Of a stretch of DNA of 64,000 nucleotides, positions 31,985-45,250 are shown in pieces; within the stretch, counting starts at the first letter, position 1; each line of letters opens with the position of its first letter. The position numbers and the translations under genes are program-made. Below the pieces are notes generated by a model. The model had not been told where the DNA came from, searched no databases, and was given only the letters and a program-made list of their open reading frames with translations. Source of the stretch: Opisthorchis felineus (Eukaryota > Platyhelminthes > Trematoda > Opisthorchiida > Opisthorchiidae); assembly GCA_004794785.1 (NCBI GenBank), contig SJOL01008964.1:486446-550445 (forward strand), in the 5' to 3' direction.

Positions 31985-34305
31985 GGTCAACAACTAATGG
32001 ATTACCTGTTGTTGGCAAGCCCACACTAAAGATGTGGGCCTGAATTTCAGGTTTATTGTTCCCTGGCCCCAAGATCAATCCTACTGATCAACATCTTAGT
32101 AGGTTTCGTCACGTAAACATGCCTCATCGGAAGTGCTTCCTTACAAGCTTCCGTTGTGACTATTTCGGCAGTGATGTGAATACTCGTACTTCCGGTATAA
32201 CCACACTGTAATAACACACCAAGGCAAACGGGTGCTAGGCATACGAGGGTCCTGAAAACAAAAAGCCATTGTTGCGAACCGAGAAGAGCAGGATAGTTAT
32301 GACGTGCCTGGAAGGACTACCCTTGACCCTTCGAAGCAACCAACTGATCATTTACAATGGTCTTTGCCAGGAACACATCCCGTTGAAGCTAACAGGAGTT
32401 GCTCTTCAAGGGCTGGAACTACGGCTAACTGTATGGTAATGAAGACGTTGTCAGGGCATTTCGTTTGTTTCATACGGGGACTTCTCTTGAAAGGTGTGTT
32501 CTCAGGGGGGAGCATTGTCTGGCATCCTTCTTTCTAAAGATGACATATGGCCAGTGATAAGGAGGGCTGCGTGCTTGACTGATGAATACTGGTTCTTCGA
32601 ACAAATAGAATATTTCTAAGTATTCGCCTCTGGGTTGGTGATTTGCTGGTCAAGTCAGCAAGATAATATCAAGGCATACTTCCACATCTCCCTCAGACCA
32701 TGAGGCAAAAGAATGATGGTAATTGCTCCCGAGCGTAGGATTCCTGTCTGTGAACAGCTATGGCACGCAATCCCATGGATTGGAAGTTGAGGGCTACTTA
32801 AACACAATACAATGAAAATCCACATCTCATGACTGCTGAGCTAAAAAGAGAATATGAGGATCGTGGAGATTATAACATATGACGTCAGTATTTGTCGAAG
32901 CCTCCCTCACCTATGGATTGAAAAAGTGACGTGTTGCTTTCAATACCCAGGTAGGGTCTCTCTCTCTGTGTCTGTATGTGTGGAATGTGTAGGTACAATC
33001 TGTCTGCCAATCACCCAAAGTCGGTTGTTTAAACCAAAACAGGCTATGAACAACTGCACCGGGTTACCACCTGGACTACGTCTATTGCTCATTTATAGCT
33101 TTCTAACCAAACCCACGGCCACACCCTAAGCGCGCAGCCTGTCCGGGGATTCACAACCAAGTAAACTTGTAATATCATGCTGTCCGAAATCTGTCATAAC
33201 TTTGACCAATAAAATGCATGCCTACGGTTTTCCGGCGCACTGGTGCGGCGAGGTGGGTTTCTAATAATAGCAGTGTGCTGACGACGGTTGAGTAAGCTGC
33301 CGGTACATGTTTACCGCCTGACCGAACGTAGGTGAACCGGTTGCATCGATCCGCAAGAAGGGCTGTTGCTCCGGTTGTGTGTAACGTTTGAAGAAACAGT
33401 CCGAAACTGTAGAAACCTGATGAATGCGATTAAACAACATAATTTATCGGGTTTTAGCAAATCTACTCAATCTACAAAATCTAAGCTATTTCACCTTCTG
33501 TTAGTGAGGGGGGATATTTTAGTCATTCACATAACACGGATGTGAAAACAAGTTTGGCATTTAGCGTTTAAGCGGTTGTAGATATTTTCACGAAGGCTTC
33601 TTCATATGAGGTCAAACCAACCTGGGCGGAAGAGTAGTTCCACGAATCCCACAAGGACGAGGCATTGTTTCTCGGGGCGTAAATTGATCTGGGCTTGTAC
33701 AATAGCTCAGTACCGAACCCTGTACCAGCTTGTCGTCAAGACGACGATGTGATGGATAAAGTGTAGGGCTTTGTGGATCTGTCCCACTTTATCTAGAACT
33801 GTCAGTGGCAGAAAACAACACTATTAAGATTAGTTTCGTTCAGTCGCTTTTTTTATGTCATTAGGAGCGATCACTGTTTGTACTGAACTCGTCAAAGTCG
33901 CAGATATTGGAGAAGGTTCGAATGAGCATCAAAACAGTTGCTTTACAAATCACATCAAGAACTGATTGATCGAAATTCGTCCGTAGCCTTCTAATCCTTT
34001 CCCCCGTTTTGGGATCAAAAGGTAGGAGTAGGGCTTCTAATTTGAGCATCGAACTATACGTTTGTTCACTCGCTGCTAAGTATGTCTAAGAACTTCCTTA
34101 ACGAGAGTTTCATTCCAAGTTGTGAACATCGCTATATTCTGCAAAACCACTGATATTATTTGTGTAACTATTTGTGCAGTGCTTTGCATTCATTGCCGGT
34201 TGGATTAGCTTCAGTCAGCATTATGAATTTGTGGATTGTTTTGAGGAAAAACAACAGCGTACACGCAATCTGCGCAAAACCAAGACACGTTGTTCGACAC
34301 ATGCA
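31985..34305. other. No gene recognised
   Basis: The longest ORF is 91 aa (32854-33129, plus), without a motif. Short TCTC/TGTG runs near 32957-32980. Confidence 0.4.
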
Positions 34306-34685
34306 CCCACTTGCATGTTCAATTTGGTCTTAAAGGAGGAAGTCTAAGCAGAATCTCTGCGGAACCTCTGGTTTATGATACTCTTCTTTAGCTGAATGTG
34401 CTGCACAAATGTCGCCTTATGTTTCATTTCGAGATACTAAAGTATATTTCCGCACAAGGTTGCTGAAAACTCTTCGATAGCTCACGGCCGGTTTCATCCT
34501 TCCACGGGCTCATCAGGTAGCACAGTTCTACAGTATCCATCAACTTTACGTTCTACTTAAACTCAAACTGGGTGCAATTCTTGAGATACACTCATTTGCA
34601 AACTAATCTGGTTTTAACTCAAGACTTGATTGAATCCAAGCTGAATATATCTTTTACGGTAGATTCTAAAAAGTGCAGTTTATGG
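34306..34685 (-). mobile_element. Family A, two antisense units in tandem
   Basis: One antisense body (34306-34440) leads via its tail into a ribozyme and a second antisense body (to about 34685). Equivalent points of the bodies are about 285 bp apart, giving the tandem period. The ribozyme on minus has an intact CTGATGA (34516-34510) and GAAA, but the base before the cleavage site is changed (ACCGGCC for ACCGGTC). Confidence 0.78.
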
Positions 34686-36169
34686 TATAGTTTACCTGGA
34701 TTGTGAACAAATTTTACTTTTATCACATCATATGTGGAACACCTGACCCAGCGGCATCAAGTGAAGGTAGTTCTAGGGCGATTGAGGACTCCTCTGGTGG
34801 GGGAGGGTGAAGGTAACAGGATGCACTGGAGCCACCTTATGCGTACCAGAGGACTGCATCAATGTGGTGTGTGTGTGTGTGCACATTCAGTTTTCTAGCA
34901 GGTGGCCATACAGCCAGACAGCTGTCAATGTGACACGTCTTTGTCCCGACATTGTTTACCGTCAGACTGTCAATCTAATTCCCTTTCACTGCCTCTTTTT
35001 CCGCCTGTAGATGATGATTTATTCTCTTTGCTCGTAGCCACTAACCAGTATCAGACAATCTAGTGAACAACCAGCGACCACTGGAGGGAATTCAGCTGAC
35101 CTGGAAGTCGTGGGCGCCACCTCTAGAACAGTAGTTAGCCTCTTACAGAATGGGAGAACAAGATGTTTGTGGCCTCAGTGGGAGCACTGATGACAAACTG
35201 AACGTAAAAATAATCCTTGTTTGGAAGTTGAGCTCCACTGGTATCTCACTCAACGGGGAGCTCATATGGCACTGGTCCGGTATATGAGATAAATAGTGTT
35301 CAACGCAATATTCTGCCGGAAGCTCGGGAAATCCGCCCAGTGCTAATAGCGTCCAAGTGAGTCGTGCATCAAATTGGCCCTACCACTTATGTGTGAAGGT
35401 GAACTTGCTAAGATCAACAGATGTGGCTGTCCGACCCAAGAGTACCCCAGAAGAGAGGGTACCCAGCAGCAAAGTCCATAGCAAGCTTTCGCTACTGGAT
35501 TACAGTGGGATTCCTTGTCTCTGGAGAGGACATTCCAAGCTTGCTAGGGATGTCGCGATTTCGCCTCCAGAGGAACGATCTCACCTCTGAAGGAAAGCCA
35601 TGCATCCCATGAGCTATAGGAAAAATACAACAGAGGGCTTGGCTGTTGAGGAGAATGTTGGTAGCTCAGGTGGCATAGATTGTGGTCGTCCAAAACGACC
35701 CATCACTACGATCTCCAACAACACGTTGATAATTCCACCTCGATTGGTGATAATTTGTTTGCAATCATACTGTTCAGCTTAGCGAACAAATCCTTCGAGG
35801 ACCGGATGGTAGCTTCAAGAGAGGTAAGTCTGGAATGTAGAACAACGCACCAGTAGCTTCTAAACCATTCAAAACCCAAGTGAAACAGTTTCACAAACTT
35901 GAAACGAATCTTTCTAGTTGTAATTTTGGGTGAGTTCTTCCTTTTTGATGCTAATACTGTGGCTCCCCGAATCAAACACTAGCACTGATTTTATTGCTGG
36001 TTACCGTGGAAAATGCACACACGATCTTTACACTTTAATGAACGATCTTTTGTATGTCAGCGGAGCCAGAGTAATCTTCTGTAGCATATCCTAGCAGTAA
36101 ATACTGACATTCAATTGCCGTACAGTGATAAGGAAAGAATGCTGTAGTAAAGAGTTGAAAAAAGTGTGG
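34686..36169. other. No gene recognised
   Basis: (GT)n at 34866-34882. ORFs up to 89 aa (35706-35975, minus), none recognised. Confidence 0.4.
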
Positions 36170-36475
36170 GAATTTAGTGCAAGGAGCCTGATATCCATAG
36201 GGAAGACGATCAGGAACGAGATGCCCACACCTTCCAACAGTGTTGGACTAAACAAATCTGATCGTTAAGGCGAAGCAAGACTCCATCAGCGGGATTCAAC
36301 CAGCACCCTTTGCAAAATCTCACCAACGCCAGTCCCGTGCCAGCTCAATGCAAAGGGACACAAATTAGACCATCCGACCAGAAAGTGGTCGCATGCTCAC
36401 AACTGGGATCATTTATACTGCGTGTTCTCTAGAGTCTTCAACCGCATGCAAGATGAATCGTGTGAGCCCTAGGAT
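36170..36475 (+). repeat. Diverged unclassified repeat, copy 1
   Basis: Shares spaced blocks, in order, with 53640-53825: GAGATGCCCACACCTTCC, AAACAAATCTG, a GTCGCATGCTCACAACTGGGATC-like block, then a CCGCATGCAAGATG-like block. The copies are old and indels are frequent. It may be the 5' part of a longer SINE or LINE. Confidence 0.45.
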
Positions 36476-39400
36476 TCACAATATCCCACTTGAATGTAGC
36501 CTATTTAATTTCGAGTTATCGTATCATGGCCCATTCCTTGCAAAGCTCTGACCCAAAAGGGTTTCAGTGAGGAAACTGCACTTTCCTTCGTAGACAGTGA
36601 TTTCGCCTGCATGATACACTAACCTTTACCTGATAGGTTTATTTGTTGCTCGGCTGCTTCTGATTAGTCACAAAATATTGGCTCACGCATCATTCCATCA
36701 CGAGCACACTGCAACTAGCTAGACCCTGCCGTAATACGAGGGCATCGGTTATCAAATATACGACGTTAGAACACATGTAATTTCAGGTCAGCCTTTCAGG
36801 TCAAGTAGCATTTCGGGTGCACTCCTTTTCTGGCACTATATCTTAGTCGAAGATCACTGCATCTGTTGCTTCAAAATATATTCTGTGGAATCTGCCACAA
36901 TATTTTTAGAATTTTTCCGCCATCTGGAACATGACTGTTTTTTTACCCTACACATTACACCCCGAAGGTAGTCCACTCTGCCCCTGTAGATGCCAATAAC
37001 TCATTTCCCCAGTGGTGGCCGATCTTCGAGAGCAAGGTCGGTTGAGGCTTTACTGTATCCATCTACAATCCAGGCGAAATGTGCAGCCAAAAATCTGCTC
37101 CATAGATGTAGTAACAATGCACTGGTTGTGTTGCACCGGACACGGAATCGATGGCGGTAGGTCACTTTTCATCTACGCAAAATTGAAAAAATGGGGCATT
37201 TCTGTGGGGTGTGAGTCAATAAATCCTAAATTGACTAGTATCTAGGAGAATCTTTTTCTGTGGGGCAACATTCTGTTCATAACATTACGAACTTGAGATT
37301 TAAATTGTCAGTAGTTCATGCTATTTTTTTGGATTAAGTGCCAGTGTCAACTCATTCAGCCTCAGGTACGTTTTAGCACACCTGCTCACCACAGACGTAT
37401 CCAGCTACCATAGGTTTTTTTTCTATCAGTGAGAGTTGATTCAACTTGACCACAATAAAGCGTTTGCTGTAGGTGCAGGGCATCAACATTAGTTCAGACC
37501 ATTCGTTGTCAGGTGTGTGATATGAATGTGTGTGGGTTGCTCGTGGTCGGTACAAAGGATTAGTCACCTCCGTGCAATCGATTTGGACGACCCTGGATTT
37601 CGAACTCGATTTCCATTGGTCAAATCGGAGATGTCGCAGTGCGCCTGTATCGTGCTTGACCGTATGTACGTCCATACGCACATAGGAGTTGCCACAGTTT
37701 CATGCCTGGGAGCCTAACTGTTCACAGGATGAGTAACGCTGATCGCTTCAAGATACTTGTCTTTTGCATGTTGCTGTTTGCGTTAACTTCTAAAAGCAAT
37801 AACGTTTCTACAGGAATTGCACAAGTAATGTCGGGTTAAAGTTGACCCAAACAACAAAACGGACCACGGTAATAAAAAAACCGGTGAGTTTTGTTCTTTC
37901 CGGTGGAGCATGCGTGCCATAGGTCGACAACACGCCAAATCTTTCTCACTTTAAACCCAATTCGACATGAGACAAGGCTATCAGGACTCTGTTTCCCAGC
38001 TAGCATTCCACAGCGAAGGCTTCATTCCAGTAAAAAGCTGAACATTTGTGCTATATGTCAACTTGGTAAAAGGAATACGAATCTCCACATGCTGTCCACG
38101 AAGAAAGGGTGACATTTACTGTAGTTTCATCCAGCATTTAATATCGAACTCTGTCCAAAGAAAGGACAGCAAGTAGCTGTGGAATGTAAGTAATCTAGCA
38201 ACATTTTGTACCCCACAGTCTCATATTTATGTATATGTCCTAGGAGAAACCACATGAATGGAGTGGCCAAACGTGAACTCTTCTGAAAGTGATCTGCTCA
38301 GGGAATGAACAAACGTACGTATAACTGTCAAGGTGTTTAAATACATACATCATTACGTGAATCGTCCACTTACAGCTGTTTTTCTTTAGGGCCCATCTAG
38401 TTCAATGTAGTGGGATTCTGTCTTGGATAGAGTTTCATTGTTTAGCGGGTAAAGTGGCTTCTGCTCGATTGCTGAAGGATTTCCTTTGAGAGAGGATTCA
38501 TATTCAGGAGAAAACTGGAATCGCCAAAATTGTTGCAATGTGGAAATTGTTCATAAATTGGGAGAAGTTCAACTTAGGCCATTGCGACAGCAAAAAGCCT
38601 ATCGGGACGCTAGGGAAGTCATTTTTCATTAACTAGTAGTTTGACATGGATATCTTATTTCCTGGAAACTTTTGTTAATTGTATCATAACTAAATGAAAA
38701 GGCCGCGTAGTGTATGAAGCTGGTAGTAAATGAAATATACAGGACACATGTTAAAGTGCGTTCTTGGTTAAACGTCGTCTACCGCCAAAATCGGAGGGTG
38801 ACCAAATACACTTGACTTGTTGGATCTGAAGAACGCAGTCTGAAGTCTGGTCAGGAAAACAAGCTAGAGAAGACGGTAAGAGAAGAGTGGGAGTGGATAC
38901 ATGAAGCAGTAACGAGAAGAAACAGATCGATTCTAAGGACGGTCACGTTTGAGTTCAAGGGACAGGAACTGTCTTCGGAGAGGAAGCAATTCGGAAATTT
39001 GTTCGGTCGCATTTGTTCGGTTGAAGTTTGGGCTTCGTATTGTGTGTTCCTAGGTGGAAGCCATAGTAGCAGGAATATAGGCGTCTCGATTCAGATGGTG
39101 TGCAGTTGTCACCTGCAGGTGCCAGTGTAACGGTATATGCCACTGATGAAACATGTGAGTAGAGTCTGGTTAGGTGTCAAAGTGTCATCTTCTTATCTGG
39201 TGGAAGGTTGGTACGGAAATTATGAGACCACTTGGCAGTGCTTGTTCATTATTACTTCACTTGCAAAGAAAGTTCAGGAGAGTTCAAGGGGACGCTTGAG
39301 AATGTTCACTTTTCAAATACTCTGTGCAACTGAGACCTTTATTTTCGTGTCTAATGGCTGGTAACCCATTAGTTCCCTGGACCGGGAATAAACTATTCCC

Positions 39401-41020
39401 ATTTTCGCTTGGTCTCCTGGGTTGAAAGCCTTGGTCGTGTTACACACAAATGAACTGAGGATCATGGTGGATATGGCATTCGCACGTATGACAGGTCAGT
39501 CGCGAATGAACACAGCATTTTCTGCCGGTCAAACTGCCTATGTGTACAAAACTAACCGTATAGGCTACAGTTCAAGCGGTGTCTCATGGCACCGGCTCCA
39601 TTGCAGTAACAACCTCCTAGGTCACATCATCAGAACCCGTCAATGGGTGCTCCCACTCTGGACGCACTTTCATTCAATCAACCTTCCACCCAGTAGGCAA
39701 ATTACACTCTATTGTTATCCTTAAAAGGGAGGGGCTTGTGTTACCTGGCAACCAGAATGAGGTCGAAGCAGCTCAATCAAAGGGAAATAGGGAAAACAAT
39801 ACCCAAAACTGTAAAGGAATATACGGACCAGGAACTGCGACGAAACAATGAAACAAGTGACAAGCTGGGCTATTTTTGTGACGCAACATCAGAAGATTTC
39901 CTATTACAGAGAGAGATATACACATATTGTTCTTATTACAGGCAGACAGCTTCAGTGAGGCACTTCTAATCTTACCGTTATCACCCCCTAGTAATAACAA
40001 TGCTTGTATGTGTGGAGCCGAATCATGTGACCATTATGCACACCAACACGCAACCCGTGTAGGAAACTTTGGTTGACGGTGATGATGGTGGGCATGATTC
40101 TCGACACCTAAAGCAATAACCACCATACAACCATGATGAAAGAACGCACTTGTAAGAGAGTGGAAGCATTAAAAGTGAGGTCTATGTGAAAAGTATCTCA
40201 TTTCTTCTGGCAATTGTGAAGGAATCAGAGGTGGGGCACACACATGATGGTGTCCCATTCATCATTTGCCGGGTCGTCGGTTGGGCACTCTGGCCCAAAA
40301 GACCGACACCGGACAGCGCGAACCAGTTCTCCTGTTCTGACGGACTGATTCCGGCCGGTTCGGAGTTCTCTGTATGTGTGGTACTAAGATTCCCAGTCAG
40401 AATTTCAGGTGTTCGCGGCTCCAAATAAGGAACGAACGAGAGTAAACAAAGTTGATGAGCTCTAATTGAGGAGGAAGTTGACCAGTTTGTCCTCCTTTAG
40501 ACGCGGACTAGTAAGAAAACCACGGAACCATAGGATCTGTAGTGATGTGAACACAACGCAATGGCTCTTGAGAATAAAACTCTGCTTTGGTACTATTTGC
40601 TCAGAAAGTAATGGCTTGGTCGTTGGTCATCATAATCATCATCTTCTTCTTCATCATCGACAGAAACACTAGAAGAGAACATTGTTGCTTCACTGCCGTA
40701 CTAGATGTGCGATTTATAGTTGTACGTAGGGTGGGATACTGCCAAGGCGCCCAGACCTGGACAGGAGGACGACTAGGGTCCTCAACCTAAGCCCCTGGCT
40801 CAATACCCTAAGCACAAGGCAGCGATGTTTGACGTAAGACCGTCAGATCAGCCTACATTTTTAGGGGGCGTGTCCCCACACATGTTCCAACCCGCAGCCT
40901 GGAGGACCAGGAAACTGTGTCGCTCCGACCTCCACCCACTGACCGACCTGGTGTGAGAGGGTATGTGATTGTCACATGTACACTTCCCAGTATACCTCAA
41001 TGGATTATGGGGATGCGCAT
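36476..41020. other. No gene recognised; a few simple repeats
   Basis: ATC/TTC-rich stretch at 40626-40662. A B-box-like GAGTTCGAAATCC on minus (37607-37595) lacks a matching A-box. ORFs up to 102 aa (37373-37681, minus) and 100 aa (39422-39724, plus) have no recognised domain. Confidence 0.35.
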
Positions 41021-41690
41021 ACCGTCACATCGCGGTAACGTCCAGTCCCTTTGTGATGGCTCCAACTTCAACTTCGTTATTGATATGACCATGGAAGTCT
41101 CCTTCCCAGCCTCTAACACATGTGGTGTCGAAAGTCTCCCAGGACATTCGCTTACAACAGTCGAGTTCGAAGACGATGCAGATCTTCACGGGTCTGATGA
41201 CACTAAAATGTAAACAACAAATGAGTTAAATAACTTTAACTCACCGTAATGCAGTGTAGGGTGCTACTGTAAAACTGCTTAGGATCAAACTTGAACCTCA
41301 TGCTTGCGAATGAGCCGACTGAGGTAGCAAACAATTTTTCCACGTGGGTCGATGTATCATTCCTGTTGGTCTAGTTAAAGACAACTTATCAGACTGCATC
41401 ATCTGTTCTGTGGACGGAGTATCAGCTCATTTATCGAAGTTAGAGTTTCCAGTGCTGCGCTGGGTTCCATATTGTCATATGGGACGGATATCTGCTCAGT
41501 ACGACCTGAGAAAGTTCAAAATCTTTCAGTGTTCGACGGTCGGTGTCTTCGAGAATTATCACAGCCTGGCGGAAACATCGGGTCAGTGGTTTTCGGGGGA
41601 AATAACTCACCTAAGATAACTGAACGGATCACATTCAATCATCTGGTCTTTTCCAAGCTAATCGGTGGTCATCAAAATTGTTTTGAGGTG
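41021..41690 (+). pseudogene. LINE reverse transcriptase remnant (RTE/CR1-like)
   Basis: Four blocks appear in the correct order but in three frames. FNFVIDMTMEVSF at about 41067-41105 is an RT core helix. VEFEDDADLHGSDDTKM (41160-41210) is the catalytic Y/FADD box with E for A, followed by a stop. GLVKDNLSD lies in the 41344 frame. SVRPEKVQNLSVFDGRCLR, in the frame starting 41472, matches the SVRAEDVKRLLVFDHRCLR-type block of fluke LINEs. At least two frameshifts and a stop separate them. It is a dead, 5'-truncated copy. The minus-strand remnant at 31.4-31.7 kb covers the adjacent, more C-terminal part of the same sort of protein. Confidence 0.75.
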
Positions 41691-43484
41691 CCATTTGTAG
41701 GGAGTAGTGGGCATAATTTTCACTGCCATATAAAAAAACAGTGATATCTATCTATCGGCAGCTTGTTCGCTGTTCTTACTGAGACGCAAAGTCATTCGTT
41801 TGTTTGGAGTTCTAAGGCCTATGCGTTTCTTCTTCCACATGCCCATGAGCGGGTGCTGCTATTATCATTTGCATCTTGTGCGTTCTCGTTCTCTGGTAAT
41901 ACTGCGTTTACGGATGATGCATCCTTAAGGGGGCGAACTGATGGTTACTCCACAACGTTTCAGGAAAGGACCAGTACAGTAATTCTCAAGATGGCTCACT
42001 TAGAAGTGAGGCCACTTTTTGAAGTGGTGAAAGCAGCATTCTTCGTTGGCAATGAATTAATGTGAAATCCGCCTGCGGAAACGCTCCTCTCCGAGAGGGG
42101 TCCTCAGGAGGATTAATGTACTTGTGTCTTTCAGTATGGTTCACAGTGCCAAACAAATGAATCTGAATGCCAAAAGAATGGACAGCATGAACTCGGCATA
42201 TGCTGTCGTCGATCCCCGCTACCCCATTCGATGAGGCCGCGAACTCAAATACACCTACCAGTGGCTGATATAGTCTGTCCGGCGGTCTACTTTTGTCAAC
42301 AAACGGCTTGGCATAAGTGATAAAAGCTGGTATGATGACATGATTGTGTGTGGGAGGCATATAAATAGGTATAAGGTTTTTTTTATTCTGGCTAAATTTA
42401 ATTAACAATAACTAAGCTGGACAATATATTATATATTCTTACATCGCTAAAGGAGAACCAGTGAATACTAGGAACTTGATAAACAATAAGATATCGCATG
42501 TCTTTCAATGTGATCTTTCAGCTTTGTTGAATCTTCTCTAAGTATGTCGATTGTGAGTTGTCGGTTGAGTAGTCTATTTAACGAAAATTCTCTTTTTGTT
42601 GCTGGGTGGTGTCCTACGTGCTGAAGACAAACCGTGCGGACTGACTGACCATTGATATATCTCGGTAAACGCCTAACCTCCTCGATGAGGATGTTTCTTC
42701 TCAGAGGTACCCGGGGGACCTCAAACTGTGCCGTCCCACTCCGGTTTATGGACGAACAATAACATCCGGCTCGTAATACGATACAATAATATTATTCCCA
42801 TCTGCATCATTACAGACACCACCACCACTATCACCATCATCACCGCCAACGCCACCGCCACCACAGCCATTGTTTACTGACTGAGGAAGCGCTAAACAGC
42901 CGGATCAACCCATAAATCACGTCCAAGAAAAAAAAATACGCACTGGTATCTGTTATTCTCTGGGCCATGTGCGTGTGTTTGTGTGTACATCCAGATCGTG
43001 GGATCTGAATTGGCTGGCGAAACTAACTCCTGGTTATGTGGCTTGATGTTGAAGGTGAAGATTCATTCAACAAACACGTAAACACATTAACACACAGTGT
43101 GATATGATAAGTGTTGTGCTGTGAGGTCATGCTTAGTCTAACCGTATACGGTTAAACTAAGCACCATTGCTGGATATGCAGTCTAGCTCAGTGGATATGA
43201 TTCAATACCACGTATGGGGTGGTAAAAACAGACTTATTAATCAGGGGCAAATACCAAGTAAGGCTTTCGGACTTTGCATTGAGAAAAAATTAGACCTGCT
43301 ACTTCAAGATAATGTGGTTTGTGAGGGAATCAGCTTGCACGCTTCGTCAGTCATTTTTTATACATCTTTGGGTTTTCGATCCCTCACACTTGCTTTTCTT
43401 GGTCCAACACTTTGTCGAAGACAGGCAGGGAAAATATAGTTCTGGATTATGTTTAGATATGGTAGAGGAGTTTGTCCTGCTCCA
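41691..43484. other. No gene identified; one 140-aa open frame and a CACCAC tract
   Basis: An open frame of 140 aa at 41986-42408 (minus) is long for this window, but no domain, signal peptide or homologue is recognised. A (CAC/CAT)n tract lies at 42811-42868. Confidence 0.35.
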
Positions 43485-43692
43485 GATGCAACACACTACT
43501 CATACGGTTGGCGAAACCCCTGGACAGCCCACGACCGTTTTTGCCCTTCTTAAGCCTCATCAGGTAGGCGCAGTCCGTGAGTTTCCGTCAACTTTATGTT
43601 CTCGTTGAACAAGACCATCACAAATGAGAGATTCAGCTGGATTCGGTTGACTCTCGTGTTAAAACCAAATGAATTTGCGGATGAGAGTACTT
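43485..43692. mobile_element. Family A element: antisense ribozyme plus sense body
   Basis: The antisense tail and ribozyme (43527-43569) are joined, after TTTCCGTCAACTTTATG, to a sense body (about 43613-43692, GAGAGATTCAGCTGG). On minus, CTGATGA (43563-43557) and stem I GCCTAC/GTGGGC are intact; the GAAA/stem III region is altered (GCAAAAACGGTC). Confidence 0.8.
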
Positions 43693-44635
43693 GGCGAATG
43701 TGTCCCTCCGCTCTCAATCCCGACCACATAATCCACATCACACTAAAGGATCTAGCTGACTTGGATTGTGTCAGCGTTTGATGAAGTAACTGCTCAAGGA
43801 CAATGAAGAATGTTTTACACATAATGTATCACAGGAACTGGAGTTTATGGGAAATCATAATACCTCATTTTGAACCAGTGAAATCGAACCATACATGGTT
43901 ATTTGCACATTTTATCATTCCAAACACGAGTAGATGCGAAACACAACAGATTCGCACCCGATTGTTCCTAACCTGGAGGTGTACTCGACTAGAGATCACG
44001 CTGAAAACAAAACAGAGGTCATAGAAGCCTTAGTCTAGAACTACTATACACAATTTTGAAACCATTCACTCACGGTAATGGAGCATATTCTCAACAATTC
44101 GCACAAAAACATTGAGTTATGCAAGACCGCTGAGGCTCTCCTCCGAGCTGAGCAAAGCACGAAGTCATCTTCTATAGTTCCCGAACGAGGCATTCCTTTG
44201 CGCGAATGTGCTGACCGAGAATTCACTCCAATGTTCCGTTATTTGAAATAAGTTAAGCATACCCAACAAAACCTTACAGTTTATGCACATTCAGCCTTCC
44301 GGTTGCTCTAACCTGCTTTGGTAAGCCATTCCGGTGCAAATGAACGGTTCCTTCGAGTACCTATTAACGAAATTGTCGTAACACAGCCACAGATTGAAGA
44401 TCACTCGTGTCCTGGTTTGTTTTGTTTGTTCCTATCTGGTGATAGGAATGAGATCAGCTTTGCCCAGAAGATTCTTAACCAATCTCAGTTTGTTTGTTTC
44501 TGTATGAGAGTAGAAGTAAAGCTTTTCCTGGTAGATTTTTTTTGCCAGTGAGTAGAAAAACCAGAAAAAATATTACTTTCCAGGTATTTTCAGGTGGAGT
44601 TTAATTATAGGGAGGTACCACTCTTAAGTTGATCG
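43693..44635. other. No gene recognised
   Basis: ORFs up to 77 aa, no motif and no repeat seen. Confidence 0.4.
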
Positions 44636-45250
44636 GTGACTAAGCTAAAATTCACCTGAATTTGTCGTTTATACTATTCTGCAGTTGAATGTGCTGCAGA
44701 AAGGAAGGTTCATACTTTAATCGACTTTATGAGCAGTACCATATCGAGGAAAATAGTGGGGAAATACAAGGAAAATACTGGGAAAAATATCTCGAATATC
44801 GTAACAGGGGAAACATGAGGCGGCCCTAGCGCAGTACCTTCAGTTGAGGAAATTCATAAACGGGGGATTCAGCTGGGATTCAGTCGAGTCTTCCGTTAAA
44901 ACCGAATTAATGTGCAAATGAGTGTACGTGGAGACTTTCATCCAAGTTGGGTTCTAATATAACAGAAGGTTGACTGAAAGCAAACTTGGCGACTTCGCCC
45001 ACCTGATAAGCCGGAACCGGGAGGGCAAAACCGGTCGTGGGATGTTAAAGAGTTTTTAGCAACATTGTGAGAAGTCTGTTCCGTGAAGAATATACATTGC
45101 AATATCTCAAATATGGCAGAAGCTGAAACAAGAGGTAGCCCTTGTGCAGTACATTCAGTTGAGGAACCTCATAAACGAGTGACTCAGTTAGAATTTAGCT
45201 GAGTCTCCCATGACTACAAACTTACTCTTCTAATGAGTGTATTTCGCCGA
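44636..45250 (+). mobile_element. Family A, tandem sense units
   Basis: After an antisense body scrap (44640-44715) and tail, a full sense unit (44788-45095) is followed directly by a second sense body (45102-45250). The equivalent motif ATATCTC(G/A)AATAT recurs at 44788 and 45102, a 314-bp period. The ribozyme (about 44997-45045) has CTGATAA and CAAA in the core, so it is inactivated although ACCGGT and GTGGG persist. Tandem copies are what rolling-circle or circular-RNA templates would leave. Confidence 0.8.

Noticed and set aside
33325..33352. CGTAGGTGAACC resembles the 3' end of 18S rRNA
   Set aside because: Only 12 bases match; the sequence on both sides is unlike 18S or ITS1, so it is most simply chance.
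37521..37700. tRNA-like B-box GAGTTCGAAATCC on the minus strand
   Set aside because: No A-box at a suitable distance, no cloverleaf and no second copy.
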